A stretch of DNA of 7,452 bases from Paracoccaceae bacterium (GCA_020441345.1 JAGRMK010000216.1:1-7452); one strand, 5' to 3'; shown: positions 1 through 6,203, counted from the stretch's first letter. Notes: a model not told the origin generated them from the letters alone. Made by a program: numbers and translations.

Positions 1-42
1 ATGAGCCGCAAGAAGCAGATCATCCCCGCGCTGACGCTCTGA
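1..42 (+). CDS. C-terminal tail of an upstream gene cut by the window edge
   Basis: Frame 1 is open from the first base to a TGA at 40-42 and would encode the last 13 residues of a protein, ending in KKQIIPALTL. The first codon happens to be ATG, but there is no visible context to make it a start, so I read it as the end of a longer gene. The product cannot be identified from so few residues. Confidence 0.3.
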   Translation: MSRKKQIIPALTL

Positions 43-102
43 GCGGCGGCGCCCCGTTCGGACCCATGAAATCGGATTGATCTTCGGATCGACAGTTTCT
101 TA

Positions 103-129
103 GGGGCGCGGCCAGACGGGACGCGCCCC
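103..129 (+). terminator. GC-rich hairpin, possible terminator of the upstream gene
   Basis: Perfect 8-bp inverted repeat GGGGCGCG (103-110) and CGCGCCCC (122-129) around an 11-base loop, about 60 bases after the stop codon at 42. No T-tract follows, so it is not a textbook intrinsic terminator. It may slow polymerase or protect the 3' end of the upstream transcript. Confidence 0.35.
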
Positions 130-169
130 GGAACAATGATCGAGGTCAAACCCGCCGCCCCCAACTCGT

Positions 170-196
170 GATAACATTCCGCAACCGGAATTTATC
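170..196 (+). promoter_or_regulatory. 27-base inverted repeat just upstream of the ribosome binding site; operator or leader hairpin
   Basis: The core is ATTCCG (176-181), CAAC, CGGAAT (186-191), a perfect 6-bp dyad. It is extended by GATAA at 170-174 and TTATC at 192-196, which also pair, with one unpaired C at 175. Eleven of eleven arm bases therefore pair. The core reads ATTC, eight bases, GAAT. As I recall, that is the consensus reported for the ArsR-family sulfide sensor SqrR. The element ends two bases before the poly-G ribosome binding site (199-204) of the exported protein, so it could be a repressor site or an RNA hairpin controlling translation. Confidence 0.5.
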
Positions 197-211
197 TTGG
201 GGGGATTGATC

Positions 212-2281
212 ATGCGCGGCTTGTTTCGGCAAAACCCGAAATTCTGGGTCTCGGCAGTGACGATCGCCGCCGTGGCCGTCGGCGCGTTGGCTGCGTCTTC
301 GGCGCGCGGCTTTGCCGATGTGACCTTGTCCGGCGTCGAGCGCAGCCTGTCACCCGATTCCTATCCCCGCACCCGGATCACCGTGCCGCATTCCGTGACC
401 AACGTCACCGAAGCCGGGGCAGAGAGCTATTGCATCTGGCAGGATGTCGACGGGCAAATCCAGCCGACAGGGATCTGTGGCGGCGGCAGCCATGGCGCGA
501 TCATCGGGGCAACGCTGCGCCCCGGCACGTATCTTGTGCTGGTGAACTTTGCGCATTCCCATGTCGGACAGGTTCATATCCGCCTGGCCCCTGACACATT
601 ACAAGCCGATCTGAGCCTTGGCGCAGTCGATTACGCCCCGTCGCTCAACCGCGAAGATCACGGTCCAGTGACACGACTGGAGACGGTCCATGTCGTCACC
701 AACGTCCGCTCGACCGGGGCCGAGGGGTTCTGCATCTGGGAGCAGCGCGGTGCCGGCAGCATGCATACGGGCATTTGTGGCGGCGAAGGCCGCGACCCGA
801 TCATCGGCGCGACGCTGCCACCGGGGTTCTATTTCCTGGGCCTGACCCGCACGGGCGAGGTGGCGCAGGTGATCGTCGAAATGGCCTCGACCGGCGCGCC
901 GCAGGGCGCGGCATTGACCGATCCCCATTGCCCCGATCCCTCGCTGAACAGCGACTCTATTTTCTATGATGCGGCTCAACTGGCCATTCCGCGTCTTCTC
1001 GATCTGAGTGCTTCGGGCTACTGGCCCTTGACCGACTGCATCCTGACCGAACACCGTGCGGGATACATCAACACCGGGCCGAATTTCACGTTGAACCTTG
1101 ACGTTCCGTCCGATCAGCGGGTGTCGCTGTCGGTGGAAAGCGATTGCGACAGCACGTTGATGGTTCGCGCCGCCAACGGACGCTGGCGGTTCAACGACGA
1201 TCGCAATGGTGCGATGCCCGGTATCGACATGAGCGGCATCGAGTTGGACGGCCCGGTTCAGGTCTGGGTCGGCACCAAAGACAGGGGCAGTTGCGACGCG
1301 ACACTAATCACGCAGCTTGTGGGCCATGGCAGCGATGGTGTGGCCACCACGGGCTGCCCGGACCCGTCGCAAACGGGTCAGGTCGCCCAGCACACCGCGG
1401 CACAGCTTGCCTATCCGCAGAGGCATCCGGTGGTGGTGGCAGGCGGTGCGGCGCTGGCCCAATGCGCCTTCGGCCCTTCGGGGTCCACCTATCTCGGGCC
1501 CCTGGCAGACAGGATCGGCGGCAGCGGGCTTGCCGGATTCGTTCGGGAAGCGCCCGATTACACCTTTGAGCTGACCGGTATGGCGGATCTGCCGTTGCGG
1601 CTTGACACAGAGACGCCGTGCGATCCGGTGATGCTGGTGCGCGACGCTGCCGGCGGCTGGCACTTTGATGATGACAGCAACCGCTTGCAACCGATGGTCA
1701 TCCTGCCCGCCGGGCGTGCCGATGGCCGGGTGCAGGTCTGGGTTGGCGGCTATGACGAACACCAAAACTGCCGCGGAATGCTGGCACTTCAGGTGACGGG
1801 CGATGGGGGCGGAACGGCGGGCGACAACCTGATCATCAACGGCAGCTTCGAAGAGGCGCCCCGCCGCTATGGTCTTGACAGCGGTATTGTCGGATGGACC
1901 GTCACACGAGAAAACGTCGATATCGTGACGACCTACTGGCAGCAGATCGACGGCGCGCACAGCCTCGACCTTGCCGGAACCTATGGCTCTGGCGAGATCG
2001 CGCAGACCGTCGCCACAGTACCCGGGCGGAGCTATACGCTCAGCTTTGCCTATGCCGGAAACCCGGCCTGCGACGCTCCGTTGAAAGAGATGACCCTGGG
2101 TTTCGGCGGGCAAAGCCGCGCAATCACCTTTGATGCCAGCGGCACGACGTTGCGCCAGATGGGTTGGCGCGACTTCAGCGTGACCTTCACGGCAACGGGC
2201 GCATCGACCGAGATCAGTTTCACCAGCACCGGCCCCAATCGTGCCTGTGGCATGGCGCTTGACCGGGTCGAGTTGCGATAA
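212..2281 (+). CDS. Exported multidomain repeat protein with C-terminal DUF642/choice-of-anchor-C-like domain
   Basis: Predicted 689-residue secreted protein. The ATG at 212 is chosen because GGGGGG at 199-204 lies seven bases upstream; an in-frame TTG at 197 lies directly on that motif. Residues 1-35 form a Sec signal peptide (R2, R6, K10, hydrophobic 11-29, cleavage probably after ARGFA). Two copies of an about 80-residue module follow at 46-125 and 146-225 in exact 100-residue register; both carry VTN, CIW, TGICGG and IIGATL. Two copies of a larger four-cysteine module follow (about 240-368 and 382-528). They contain 'LMVRAANGRWRFNDD' and 'MLVRDAAGGWHFDDD', then VQVWVG, resembling a pre-peptidase-like beta-sandwich. 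Residues 539-689 (NLIINGSFEE, GWTV, VDIVTTYWQ, SLDLAG, SYTLSFAYAGNP, ALDRVEL) match the DUF642/choice-of-anchor-C pattern, usually cell-surface and carbohydrate-associated. There are fourteen cysteines, all outside the signal peptide, consistent with disulfides. No catalytic motif or sorting anchor is visible, and the function is unknown. Confidence 0.9.
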   Translation: MRGLFRQNPKFWVSAVTIAAVAVGALAASSARGFADVTLSGVERSLSPDSYPRTRITVPHSVTNVTEAGAESYCIWQDVDGQIQPTGICGGGSHGAIIGATLRPGTYLVLVNFAHSHVGQVHIRLAPDTLQADLSLGAVDYAPSLNREDHGPVTRLETVHVVTNVRSTGAEGFCIWEQRGAGSMHTGICGGEGRDPIIGATLPPGFYFLGLTRTGEVAQVIVEMASTGAPQGAALTDPHCPDPSLNSDSIFYDAAQLAIPRLLDLSASGYWPLTDCILTEHRAGYINTGPNFTLNLDVPSDQRVSLSVESDCDSTLMVRAANGRWRFNDDRNGAMPGIDMSGIELDGPVQVWVGTKDRGSCDATLITQLVGHGSDGVATTGCPDPSQTGQVAQHTAAQLAYPQRHPVVVAGGAALAQCAFGPSGSTYLGPLADRIGGSGLAGFVREAPDYTFELTGMADLPLRLDTETPCDPVMLVRDAAGGWHFDDDSNRLQPMVILPAGRADGRVQVWVGGYDEHQNCRGMLALQVTGDGGGTAGDNLIINGSFEEAPRRYGLDSGIVGWTVTRENVDIVTTYWQQIDGAHSLDLAGTYGSGEIAQTVATVPGRSYTLSFAYAGNPACDAPLKEMTLGFGGQSRAITFDASGTTLRQMGWRDFSVTFTATGASTEISFTSTGPNRACGMALDRVELR
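347..886 (+). repeat. Tandem duplication, first module pair of the exported protein
   Basis: Encodes residues 46-125 and 146-225 of the exported protein. The two copies align without gaps at a 100-residue offset: VTN at 62 and 162, CIW at 74 and 174, TGICGG at 86 and 186, IIGATL at 97 and 197. Each copy has two cysteines 15 residues apart, a likely disulfide. The duplication is clear in protein but strongly diverged in DNA, so it is old and not a recent slippage product. Confidence 0.8.
929..1795 (+). repeat. Tandem duplication, second four-cysteine module pair of the exported protein
   Basis: Encodes residues 240-368 and 382-528. Both copies begin with CPDPS and an AAQLA(I/Y)P segment. They share LMVRAANGRWRFNDD or MLVRDAAGGWHFDDD, then VQVWVG and a closing beta strand. 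Cysteines fall at 240, 276, 312 and 361 in the first copy and at 382, 418, 470 and 520 in the second. The spacing is nearly the same except for about 16 extra residues in the middle of copy two. Confidence 0.75.
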
Positions 2282-2291
2282 CCTTTCGGCG

Positions 2292-2312
2292 CGGCGCGTC
2301 CATGGCGCGCCG
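2292..2312. terminator. Short GC hairpin between convergent genes
   Basis: CGGCGCG (2292-2298) and CGCGCCG (2306-2312) form a perfect 7-bp stem with a 7-base loop. It lies in the 36-base gap between the stop codons of the exported protein and the convergent permease gene. There is no T-tract on either side, so it is at best a weak bidirectional terminator. Confidence 0.35.
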
Positions 2313-2317
2313 TCCCC

Positions 2318-3364
2318 TCAATCGGCCTGGGCCAGCCCGATCAACCCGCGCAAACCGAATACCGCCCCGGCGCAGATCGCGGCCAGAGTCACCGGCGCCG
2401 ACCAGGCCAGCGTGGCAAAGGCCGACACCCCCTGCCCGACCGAGCACCCCAGTGCGATCACGCCGCCGATGCCCATCAGCGCGGCGCCGCCTACCTGTCG
2501 GCCCAGTTCGCGCGGATCCTCGCAGGCCTCCCAGCGGAACATGCCACGCCACAGCGACCCGGCCAGCGCCCCGGCCATCACGCCGCCGACCGCGCCCACC
2601 GAAAAATTCAGCCCGCCGGCCGTCGAGGTCATCAGATAGATCAATGTCCGTCCGACCGGCGCGGTGAACGACAGCCCCTCGACCCCGATCTCTCCGAAAC
2701 TCTCGGTGTTCAGCCAACTGGTTGCCCACAGGCTCCAGACCACGGCGACACCGGCGACCACGCCCCAGGCGATTTCGGCGGGCGCGCGGCGCAACGGGCC
2801 ATGGGCCAGCGCCCAGACGAGGAATGCGGCGGCAATGATCAATGCACAGGCCAGAGGCGGCACGCCGGTCATCGCCTGAACCGTGGCGGTGATCCCCTGT
2901 TCCGAGCGGGCGGTAACCTGCTCGAACAGCGCCACGCGCACCGGTGCCAGCGGCCCCGACAGCGTGATGAAGCTGAACAACCCCATCACCACCACAACAA
3001 CCAGCGAACGCAGATCGCCGCCGCCGAACCGGACCAGCGCCCCGAAGCCGCAATTCCCCGCCAACGCCATGCCATAGCCAAACAACAGCCCGCCCACGAT
3101 CGAGGCCCAGGGGTTCCATTCGATCTGATGGTAAAACGTATCCATGAGCCGGATCGAGCCCGTCTGGACCCCCAGAAAGGTGCCCGAAATCGCCACCGCC
3201 AGCACGATTCCCCACAAGCGCAATCGCTGCTGGCTGCCGCCGTAGACGGCGGTTTCCAGCGCGCCCAAGGTGCAAAAATTGCCCAGACGCGCCGACAGGC
3301 CCAGCACGGCGCCGCCGATCAATCCGGCCAGCGCCGCCAATACACCGTAGGGAATGCTGTCCAT
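2318..3364 (-). CDS. YeeE/YedE-family (SoxT-like) sulfur-compound permease, second copy
   Basis: A 348-residue polytopic inner-membrane protein. The start at 3364 (MDSIPYGVL) is chosen over an upstream in-frame ATG at 3472 because GGAGG lies six bases before it and because the soxT paralogue in this window also begins MDS. Family hallmarks are three membrane-embedded cysteine motifs: LGNFCTLG (C31), GMALAGNCGFGALVRFGGG followed by LRSL (C105), and GGVIALGCSVGQGVS (C307). YeeE relatives pass thiosulfate through such cysteines, and SoxT proteins are reported to import sulfur for oxidation or for signalling. Further cysteines are C173, C281 and C331. Hydrophobic stretches suggest about nine membrane segments. 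No TusA/YeeD-like partner gene is adjacent. Divergent from the Tat-exported hydrolase, with 243 bases of shared upstream DNA, and convergent with the exported repeat protein. The exact substrate is not shown by the sequence. Confidence 0.92.
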   Translation of the reverse strand: MDSIPYGVLAALAGLIGGAVLGLSARLGNFCTLGALETAVYGGSQQRLRLWGIVLAVAISGTFLGVQTGSIRLMDTFYHQIEWNPWASIVGGLLFGYGMALAGNCGFGALVRFGGGDLRSLVVVVVMGLFSFITLSGPLAPVRVALFEQVTARSEQGITATVQAMTGVPPLACALIIAAAFLVWALAHGPLRRAPAEIAWGVVAGVAVVWSLWATSWLNTESFGEIGVEGLSFTAPVGRTLIYLMTSTAGGLNFSVGAVGGVMAGALAGSLWRGMFRWEACEDPRELGRQVGGAALMGIGGVIALGCSVGQGVSAFATLAWSAPVTLAAICAGAVFGLRGLIGLAQAD

Positions 3365-3431
3365 CCAGAGCCTCCGGTCTGCCGTAATACCCGTGCAGAC
3401 TCTGGGTTCGCCCCGAAAATTGCAAGCCCCA

Positions 3432-3458
3432 GATTGTCCGCGAATGGCAGCGATTGTC
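3432..3458. promoter_or_regulatory. Direct repeats spaced 20 bp in the permease/hydrolase divergent region
   Basis: GATTGTC occurs at 3432-3438 and again at 3452-3458, exactly 20 bases apart (about two helical turns), 68-94 bases upstream of the permease start. The first copy continues into CGCGAAT (3439-3445). A similar GATTG...CGCGAAT pair occurs at 7242-7257 in the soxS/soxV gap. This would suit a shared regulator, but the motif is short and unproven. Confidence 0.3.
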
Positions 3459-3491
3459 GGGGCCCGTAACATGCAAACCTATGAATAAAGC

Positions 3492-3519
3492 TTGATTTCC
3501 CGATCCCGTGCGATATCTT
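3492..3519 (+). promoter_or_regulatory. Candidate sigma-70-type promoter of the MBL-fold hydrolase gene
   Basis: TTGATT at 3492-3497 and TATCTT at 3514-3519 are separated by 16 bases and lie 88 bases upstream of the hydrolase start. The surrounding AT content is locally raised compared with the flanking DNA. No equally convincing promoter was found for the divergent permease. A GC-rich hairpin (GGCCCC 3571-3576, GGGGCC 3582-3587) sits in the resulting leader, just before the ribosome binding site. Confidence 0.3.
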
Positions 3520-3607
3520 TCCGCTCGCGCCGGCGTGCTTTCTCCCATCACGCCGCGCATGGCATGGTCCGGCCCCGTGGTGGGGCCTCAACAGAGAGGG
3601 GGATCTC

Positions 3608-4525
3608 ATGCGACTTTCACGACGGGCCTTTACCCTTGGCGGAACGGCAGCTTTGAGCGCCGCAAGCCTGTTGCCGCGCCGCGCCGCCGCGCAGAGCACG
3701 GTCGAGATGGGCGGGATGCGGATCGAGATGATCTCGGACGGCAACCTGGTGTTGCCACGCGACTTCATCCTGGGCCCGATGCCCGGCGAAGGAGCCGAGG
3801 CGATTCTGGCCGACTACGGTGTCCCCGACGGGGCGCTGATGCCGCCCTGCAACCTGACGCTGCTGCGGCACGAAGACCGGGTGATCCTGTTCGATGTGGG
3901 GTCAGGCCCGGATTTTCAGCCTACGGCAGGGCTTTTGCCCGATACGCTGGACGCGATGGGGCTGTATCCCGAAGACATCACGCATCTGGTCATCACCCAT
4001 GGCCACCCCGATCACATCTGGGGGTTGCTGGACGATTTCGACGAACCCTATCTGCCCGACGCCCAGATCCTGATGGGCCGCGCCGATTTCGACTACTGGC
4101 TCGACCCGAACACCGTCAACACCATCGACACCGCGCGCCAGAGCTTCGCGGTCGGCGCCCAGCGGCGTCTCGAGGCGGTCGCGGATCTGGTCACGTTCTT
4201 CGAGGACGGGGAAGAGATTCTGCCTGGTGTCGCGGCGCGGGCAACGGTCGGTCACACACCGGGGCACATGTCCTTCGAATTGCGCGACGGGTCCGAAAGC
4301 CTGATGGTGATCGGCGACGCAATCGGCAATCACCATGTTGCCTTTGCCCGGCCTGACTGGCATTCGGGCTCGGACCAGGACCCGGAAACCGCGGCCCGCA
4401 CGCGCGTTTCGCTGATGGATCAACTGGCCAGCGAACAGATGCGGATTGCCGGATTCCACCTGCCGGGCGGTCTGGGGCGCGTCGAACGGGACGGCAGCGG
4501 GTATCGTTTCGTCACCGAGGGCTGA
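3608..4525 (+). CDS. Tat-exported metallo-beta-lactamase-fold hydrolase
   Basis: A 305-residue protein starting at an ATG preceded by an AGAGGGGG ribosome binding site. Residues 1-28 are a twin-arginine signal (SRRAFTLGG, R5-R6, then AAA before Q29), so the enzyme is folded in the cytoplasm and exported to the periplasm. The MBL fold is shown by THGHPDH (H131, H133, D135, H136), GHTPGH (H220), GDAIG (D237) and GFHLPG (H284). Together these form a complete two-metal site. Candidate roles are hydrolysis or oxidation of a thioester, persulfide or other small sulfur compound. SoxH of Paracoccus is also an MBL-family protein in a sox cluster, and this may be a distant counterpart, but I cannot establish orthology. 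The gene diverges from the second YeeE/YedE permease, which suggests joint regulation and a shared substrate. Quorum-quenching lactonase or glyoxalase-like activity cannot be excluded. Confidence 0.9.
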   Translation: MRLSRRAFTLGGTAALSAASLLPRRAAAQSTVEMGGMRIEMISDGNLVLPRDFILGPMPGEGAEAILADYGVPDGALMPPCNLTLLRHEDRVILFDVGSGPDFQPTAGLLPDTLDAMGLYPEDITHLVITHGHPDHIWGLLDDFDEPYLPDAQILMGRADFDYWLDPNTVNTIDTARQSFAVGAQRRLEAVADLVTFFEDGEEILPGVAARATVGHTPGHMSFELRDGSESLMVIGDAIGNHHVAFARPDWHSGSDQDPETAARTRVSLMDQLASEQMRIAGFHLPGGLGRVERDGSGYRFVTEG

Positions 4526-4553
4526 GGCCGCCACCGACATTCGGGCCAGCACG

Positions 4554-4583
4554 AAAAAACCCGGAGGGCACAAGCCCCCCGGG
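4554..4583 (-). terminator. Intrinsic terminator of the small glycine-rich protein gene
   Basis: CCCGGAGGG (4560-4568) and CCCCCCGGG (4575-4583) form a 9-bp stem with one mismatch and a 6-base loop. On the minus strand the hairpin is followed at once by six U (A-tract 4554-4559). It lies 72 bases past the stop codon of the minus-strand gene ending at 4656. The same hairpin lies 34 bases past the stop of the plus-strand hydrolase and may also help there, although no U-tract follows in that direction. Confidence 0.85.
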
Positions 4584-4655
4584 CACCGCCGCACGCGGAC
4601 AAGGACGGGCTTGGGATGGGATGACCCCGCCCCCGCCCGGCACGGCGGATCGCGG

Positions 4656-4943
4656 TCAACGCCCCAGGGCGTTGCGCACGACGCCGACGATCGACAGCAC
4701 CACCGCGCCGCCAACCCCGCCCGATGCGATTTGTCCAGCGACCGCGCCCAGATCGAACCCACCCGACGCACCGCCGGCGATTGCGCCGCCCAGACCCAGC
4801 AACGACAGGATCTGTCCGCCCAGACCGCCACCGACGATCCCGGCCAGCGCATTGACCACCGGTCCCTGATTGAGACGTTGCATCGCACCGCCCGCAACCG
4901 TGCCACCGACCGCGCCCGAGATTAGACTGATGATCATTTCCAT
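4656..4943 (-). CDS. Small glycine-rich membrane protein, unknown function
   Basis: A 95-residue protein, MEMIISLISGAVGG onward. The start at 4943 is chosen because AGGGGGG lies six bases upstream; an in-frame start at 4988 has no such site. It is very rich in Gly, Ala, Ile, Leu and Val, with GxxxG and GG-type glycine-zipper motifs (GGTVAGG at 13-19, GGGLGG at 38-43, GGAIAGGASGG at 52-62, GGVGGA at 75-80). There are two to three hydrophobic stretches (about 4-20, 29-53, 76-88), a basic C-terminus (R90, R95) and no cysteine. It resembles small conserved hypothetical membrane proteins of proteobacteria that I cannot name. It is separated from soxT upstream by a strong hairpin and closes with its own U-tract terminator, so it is probably transcribed alone. 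Whether it serves sulfur oxidation is unknown. Confidence 0.75.
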   Translation of the reverse strand: MEMIISLISGAVGGTVAGGAMQRLNQGPVVNALAGIVGGGLGGQILSLLGLGGAIAGGASGGFDLGAVAGQIASGGVGGAVVLSIVGVVRNALGR

Positions 4944-5012
4944 GGAAAGCCCCCCTGGTTCGCGGGCCCGATACCGGACCCTTGACATCGGAGTGCCAGA
5001 TCGCGCGCGACC

Positions 5013-5049
5013 GCGTCAGGGGAAAGTCTGCCGGATTTTCCCCTGACGC
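5013..5049 (-). terminator. Strong 13-bp hairpin downstream of soxT
   Basis: GCGTCAGGGGAAA (5013-5025) and TTTCCCCTGACGC (5037-5049) form a perfect 13-bp stem with an 11-base loop, starting 10 bases after the soxT stop codon at 5060. The minus-strand continuation is GC-rich without a U-tract, so termination may be incomplete or Rho-assisted. The element most likely marks the end of the soxSRT transcript and stabilises its 3' end. Confidence 0.6.
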
Positions 5050-5059
5050 CGATTTCGGC

Positions 5060-6127
5060 TCAGGCGAGGCGCGCCCTGCCGCTGCGCTGGTCGATCAGAA
5101 GGTCGGTCGCCATGGCACCGATCCACATGCAGAACAACGCAAGCCAGGCCGTCGCGGCAAAGATCGAGCCGCCGGTAACGCCCGCGCCGATGGCGCAGCC
5201 ACCCGCCAGCATGCCGCCAAAGCCCATCAGCACGGCGCCGGTCATCGCGCGGCGCATGTTGGCCTCGTCCTCGAAGCCCTGGAACTTGAACTCACCGCTG
5301 AGGGCCGCGGCCAGGAACGCCCCCAGGAACACCCCTGGCACCAGCCCGATGTCAAAGCGCAGCGTTTCGGAATCGCTCAGGAGAAACATCAACGTGCTGG
5401 CCGAAGGCCCGGTAAAGGTCGCCGAGGTCACGTTGACCGGCTCCCAGGCGTATTCCGCGAGGTTCCAGGTCAGAACCCAGCCCGCCGCGACCGCAAAACC
5501 CACGCCAGCCCCGAAGACCAGAACGCGCACGCCGATCTGCGCCCGAAGCGCCACCGCGATCGCCACCAGGGCCAGGATCAAACCCAGCACCACCCCCGCC
5601 TCGTCGGGCAAGCCCAGCATCGTCAGCAGGTTCAGGTTGCGCCCGTTCGGCGTGACCCACAGTGCCGCCAGCCAGTTGCGAAAAGGCGCCAGCCACCCGT
5701 GCAGGCTCATCTGTGCGACGACGGCAAAGATCAGTCCCGAGACCAACGACCGCAAGTTGCCGGTCGCCGCCAGCACCAGAAGCCGCCCCGAACACCCCCG
5801 CGCCAGCACCATGCCGACGCCGAACAGCAGCCCGCCGATCACCGCACCCGACCAGGATCCCGCCACCGACATCATTCGCGAATCGACCGAATCGAACAGG
5901 CCCAGCCATTGCGCGCCCTGCACCCAGACGACGGCCGTGGAAAAGGTCAGCAACCAGACCGCGACCTTGCCGCCGATGATGCCCCGCGCGAATTCTACCG
6001 TGGCCGCACGCAGGCAAAAGGACGAGCGTTGCGCGGCAATGCCAAAGATCGCGCCGGTCAACAGGCCGAAAAGCGCGCCGGCCTTGGCCTCGCCCATCCA
6101 TTCAATGAAGGCAATGAAACTGTCCAT
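5060..6127 (-). CDS. soxT: SoxT, YeeE/YedE-family sulfur-compound permease of the sox regulon
   Basis: A 355-residue inner-membrane protein with about nine hydrophobic segments. The ATG at 6127 (MDSFIAF) is preferred because GGGGA lies seven bases before it; a GTG two codons earlier (6133) is possible. Conserved cysteine motifs are RSSFCLRAA (C38), GMVLARGCSGRLLVLAATGN with LRSL (C112), and GGMLAGGCAIGAGVTGGS (C311). They align in order with C31, C105 and C307 of the other permease in this window, but the two proteins are clearly diverged. Its place directly after soxR and soxS is the soxSRT arrangement described in sox-bearing alphaproteobacteria. SoxT proteins are reported to carry sulfur into the cytoplasm for oxidation or to signal to ArsR-family repressors. 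Next to soxR, a signalling role is a reasonable inference. A 99-base gap separates it from soxR, and a strong hairpin follows it. Confidence 0.92.
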   Translation of the reverse strand: MDSFIAFIEWMGEAKAGALFGLLTGAIFGIAAQRSSFCLRAATVEFARGIIGGKVAVWLLTFSTAVVWVQGAQWLGLFDSVDSRMMSVAGSWSGAVIGGLLFGVGMVLARGCSGRLLVLAATGNLRSLVSGLIFAVVAQMSLHGWLAPFRNWLAALWVTPNGRNLNLLTMLGLPDEAGVVLGLILALVAIAVALRAQIGVRVLVFGAGVGFAVAAGWVLTWNLAEYAWEPVNVTSATFTGPSASTLMFLLSDSETLRFDIGLVPGVFLGAFLAAALSGEFKFQGFEDEANMRRAMTGAVLMGFGGMLAGGCAIGAGVTGGSIFAATAWLALFCMWIGAMATDLLIDQRSGRARLA

Positions 6128-6180
6128 CCGCACATCCCCGGGTCATCGGCGTTGCAGGCGGATATGCCGATCTTTGCATG

Positions 6181-6203
6181 AAGGCGCCTTGATCTGAATC
6201 AGA
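6181..6203. promoter_or_regulatory. Two adjacent short palindromes in the soxR-soxT gap
   Basis: AAGGCGCCTT (6181-6190) is a perfect 10-base palindrome. TCTGAATCAGA (6193-6203) is a perfect dyad around one central A. They lie 54-76 bases upstream of the soxT start. They could be a regulatory site for soxT alone or a processing hairpin in the soxSRT message. The evidence is symmetry only. Confidence 0.25.

Noticed and set aside
2801..3469. 222-codon plus-strand frame opposite the second permease
   Set aside because: Low-complexity basic translation antisense to a recognisable membrane protein.
3365..3472. N-terminal extension of the second permease to an ATG at 3472
   Set aside because: The extra 36 residues are non-hydrophobic and unlike the family, while 3364 has a strong GGAGG site and matches the start of the soxT paralogue.
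3571..3587. GGCCCC/GGGGCC hairpin before the hydrolase ribosome binding site
   Set aside because: A 6-bp GC stem is common in DNA this GC-rich; nothing else suggests a riboswitch or attenuator, so it is only mentioned with the promoter.
3902..4906. 334-codon open frame on the minus strand across the MBL hydrolase and its downstream gap
   Set aside because: It is antisense to a complete MBL-fold gene with signal peptide and metal site, spans a U-tract terminator, and its translation is Arg/Pro-rich with no domain, as expected for a high-GC shadow frame.
4982..4987. TTGACA, a consensus -35 box on the plus strand
   Set aside because: No -10-like hexamer lies 16-18 bases downstream, and no plus-strand gene follows.
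5874..5883. Perfect palindrome ATTCGCGAAT
   Set aside because: It lies inside soxT coding sequence and has a 2-base, not 8-base, spacer; with no promoter nearby, chance is the simpler explanation.
4982..6181. 399-codon open frame on the plus strand opposite soxT
   Set aside because: The translation is rich in Gln, Arg, His and Pro without structure, and lies entirely antisense to soxT, whose family motifs are clear.
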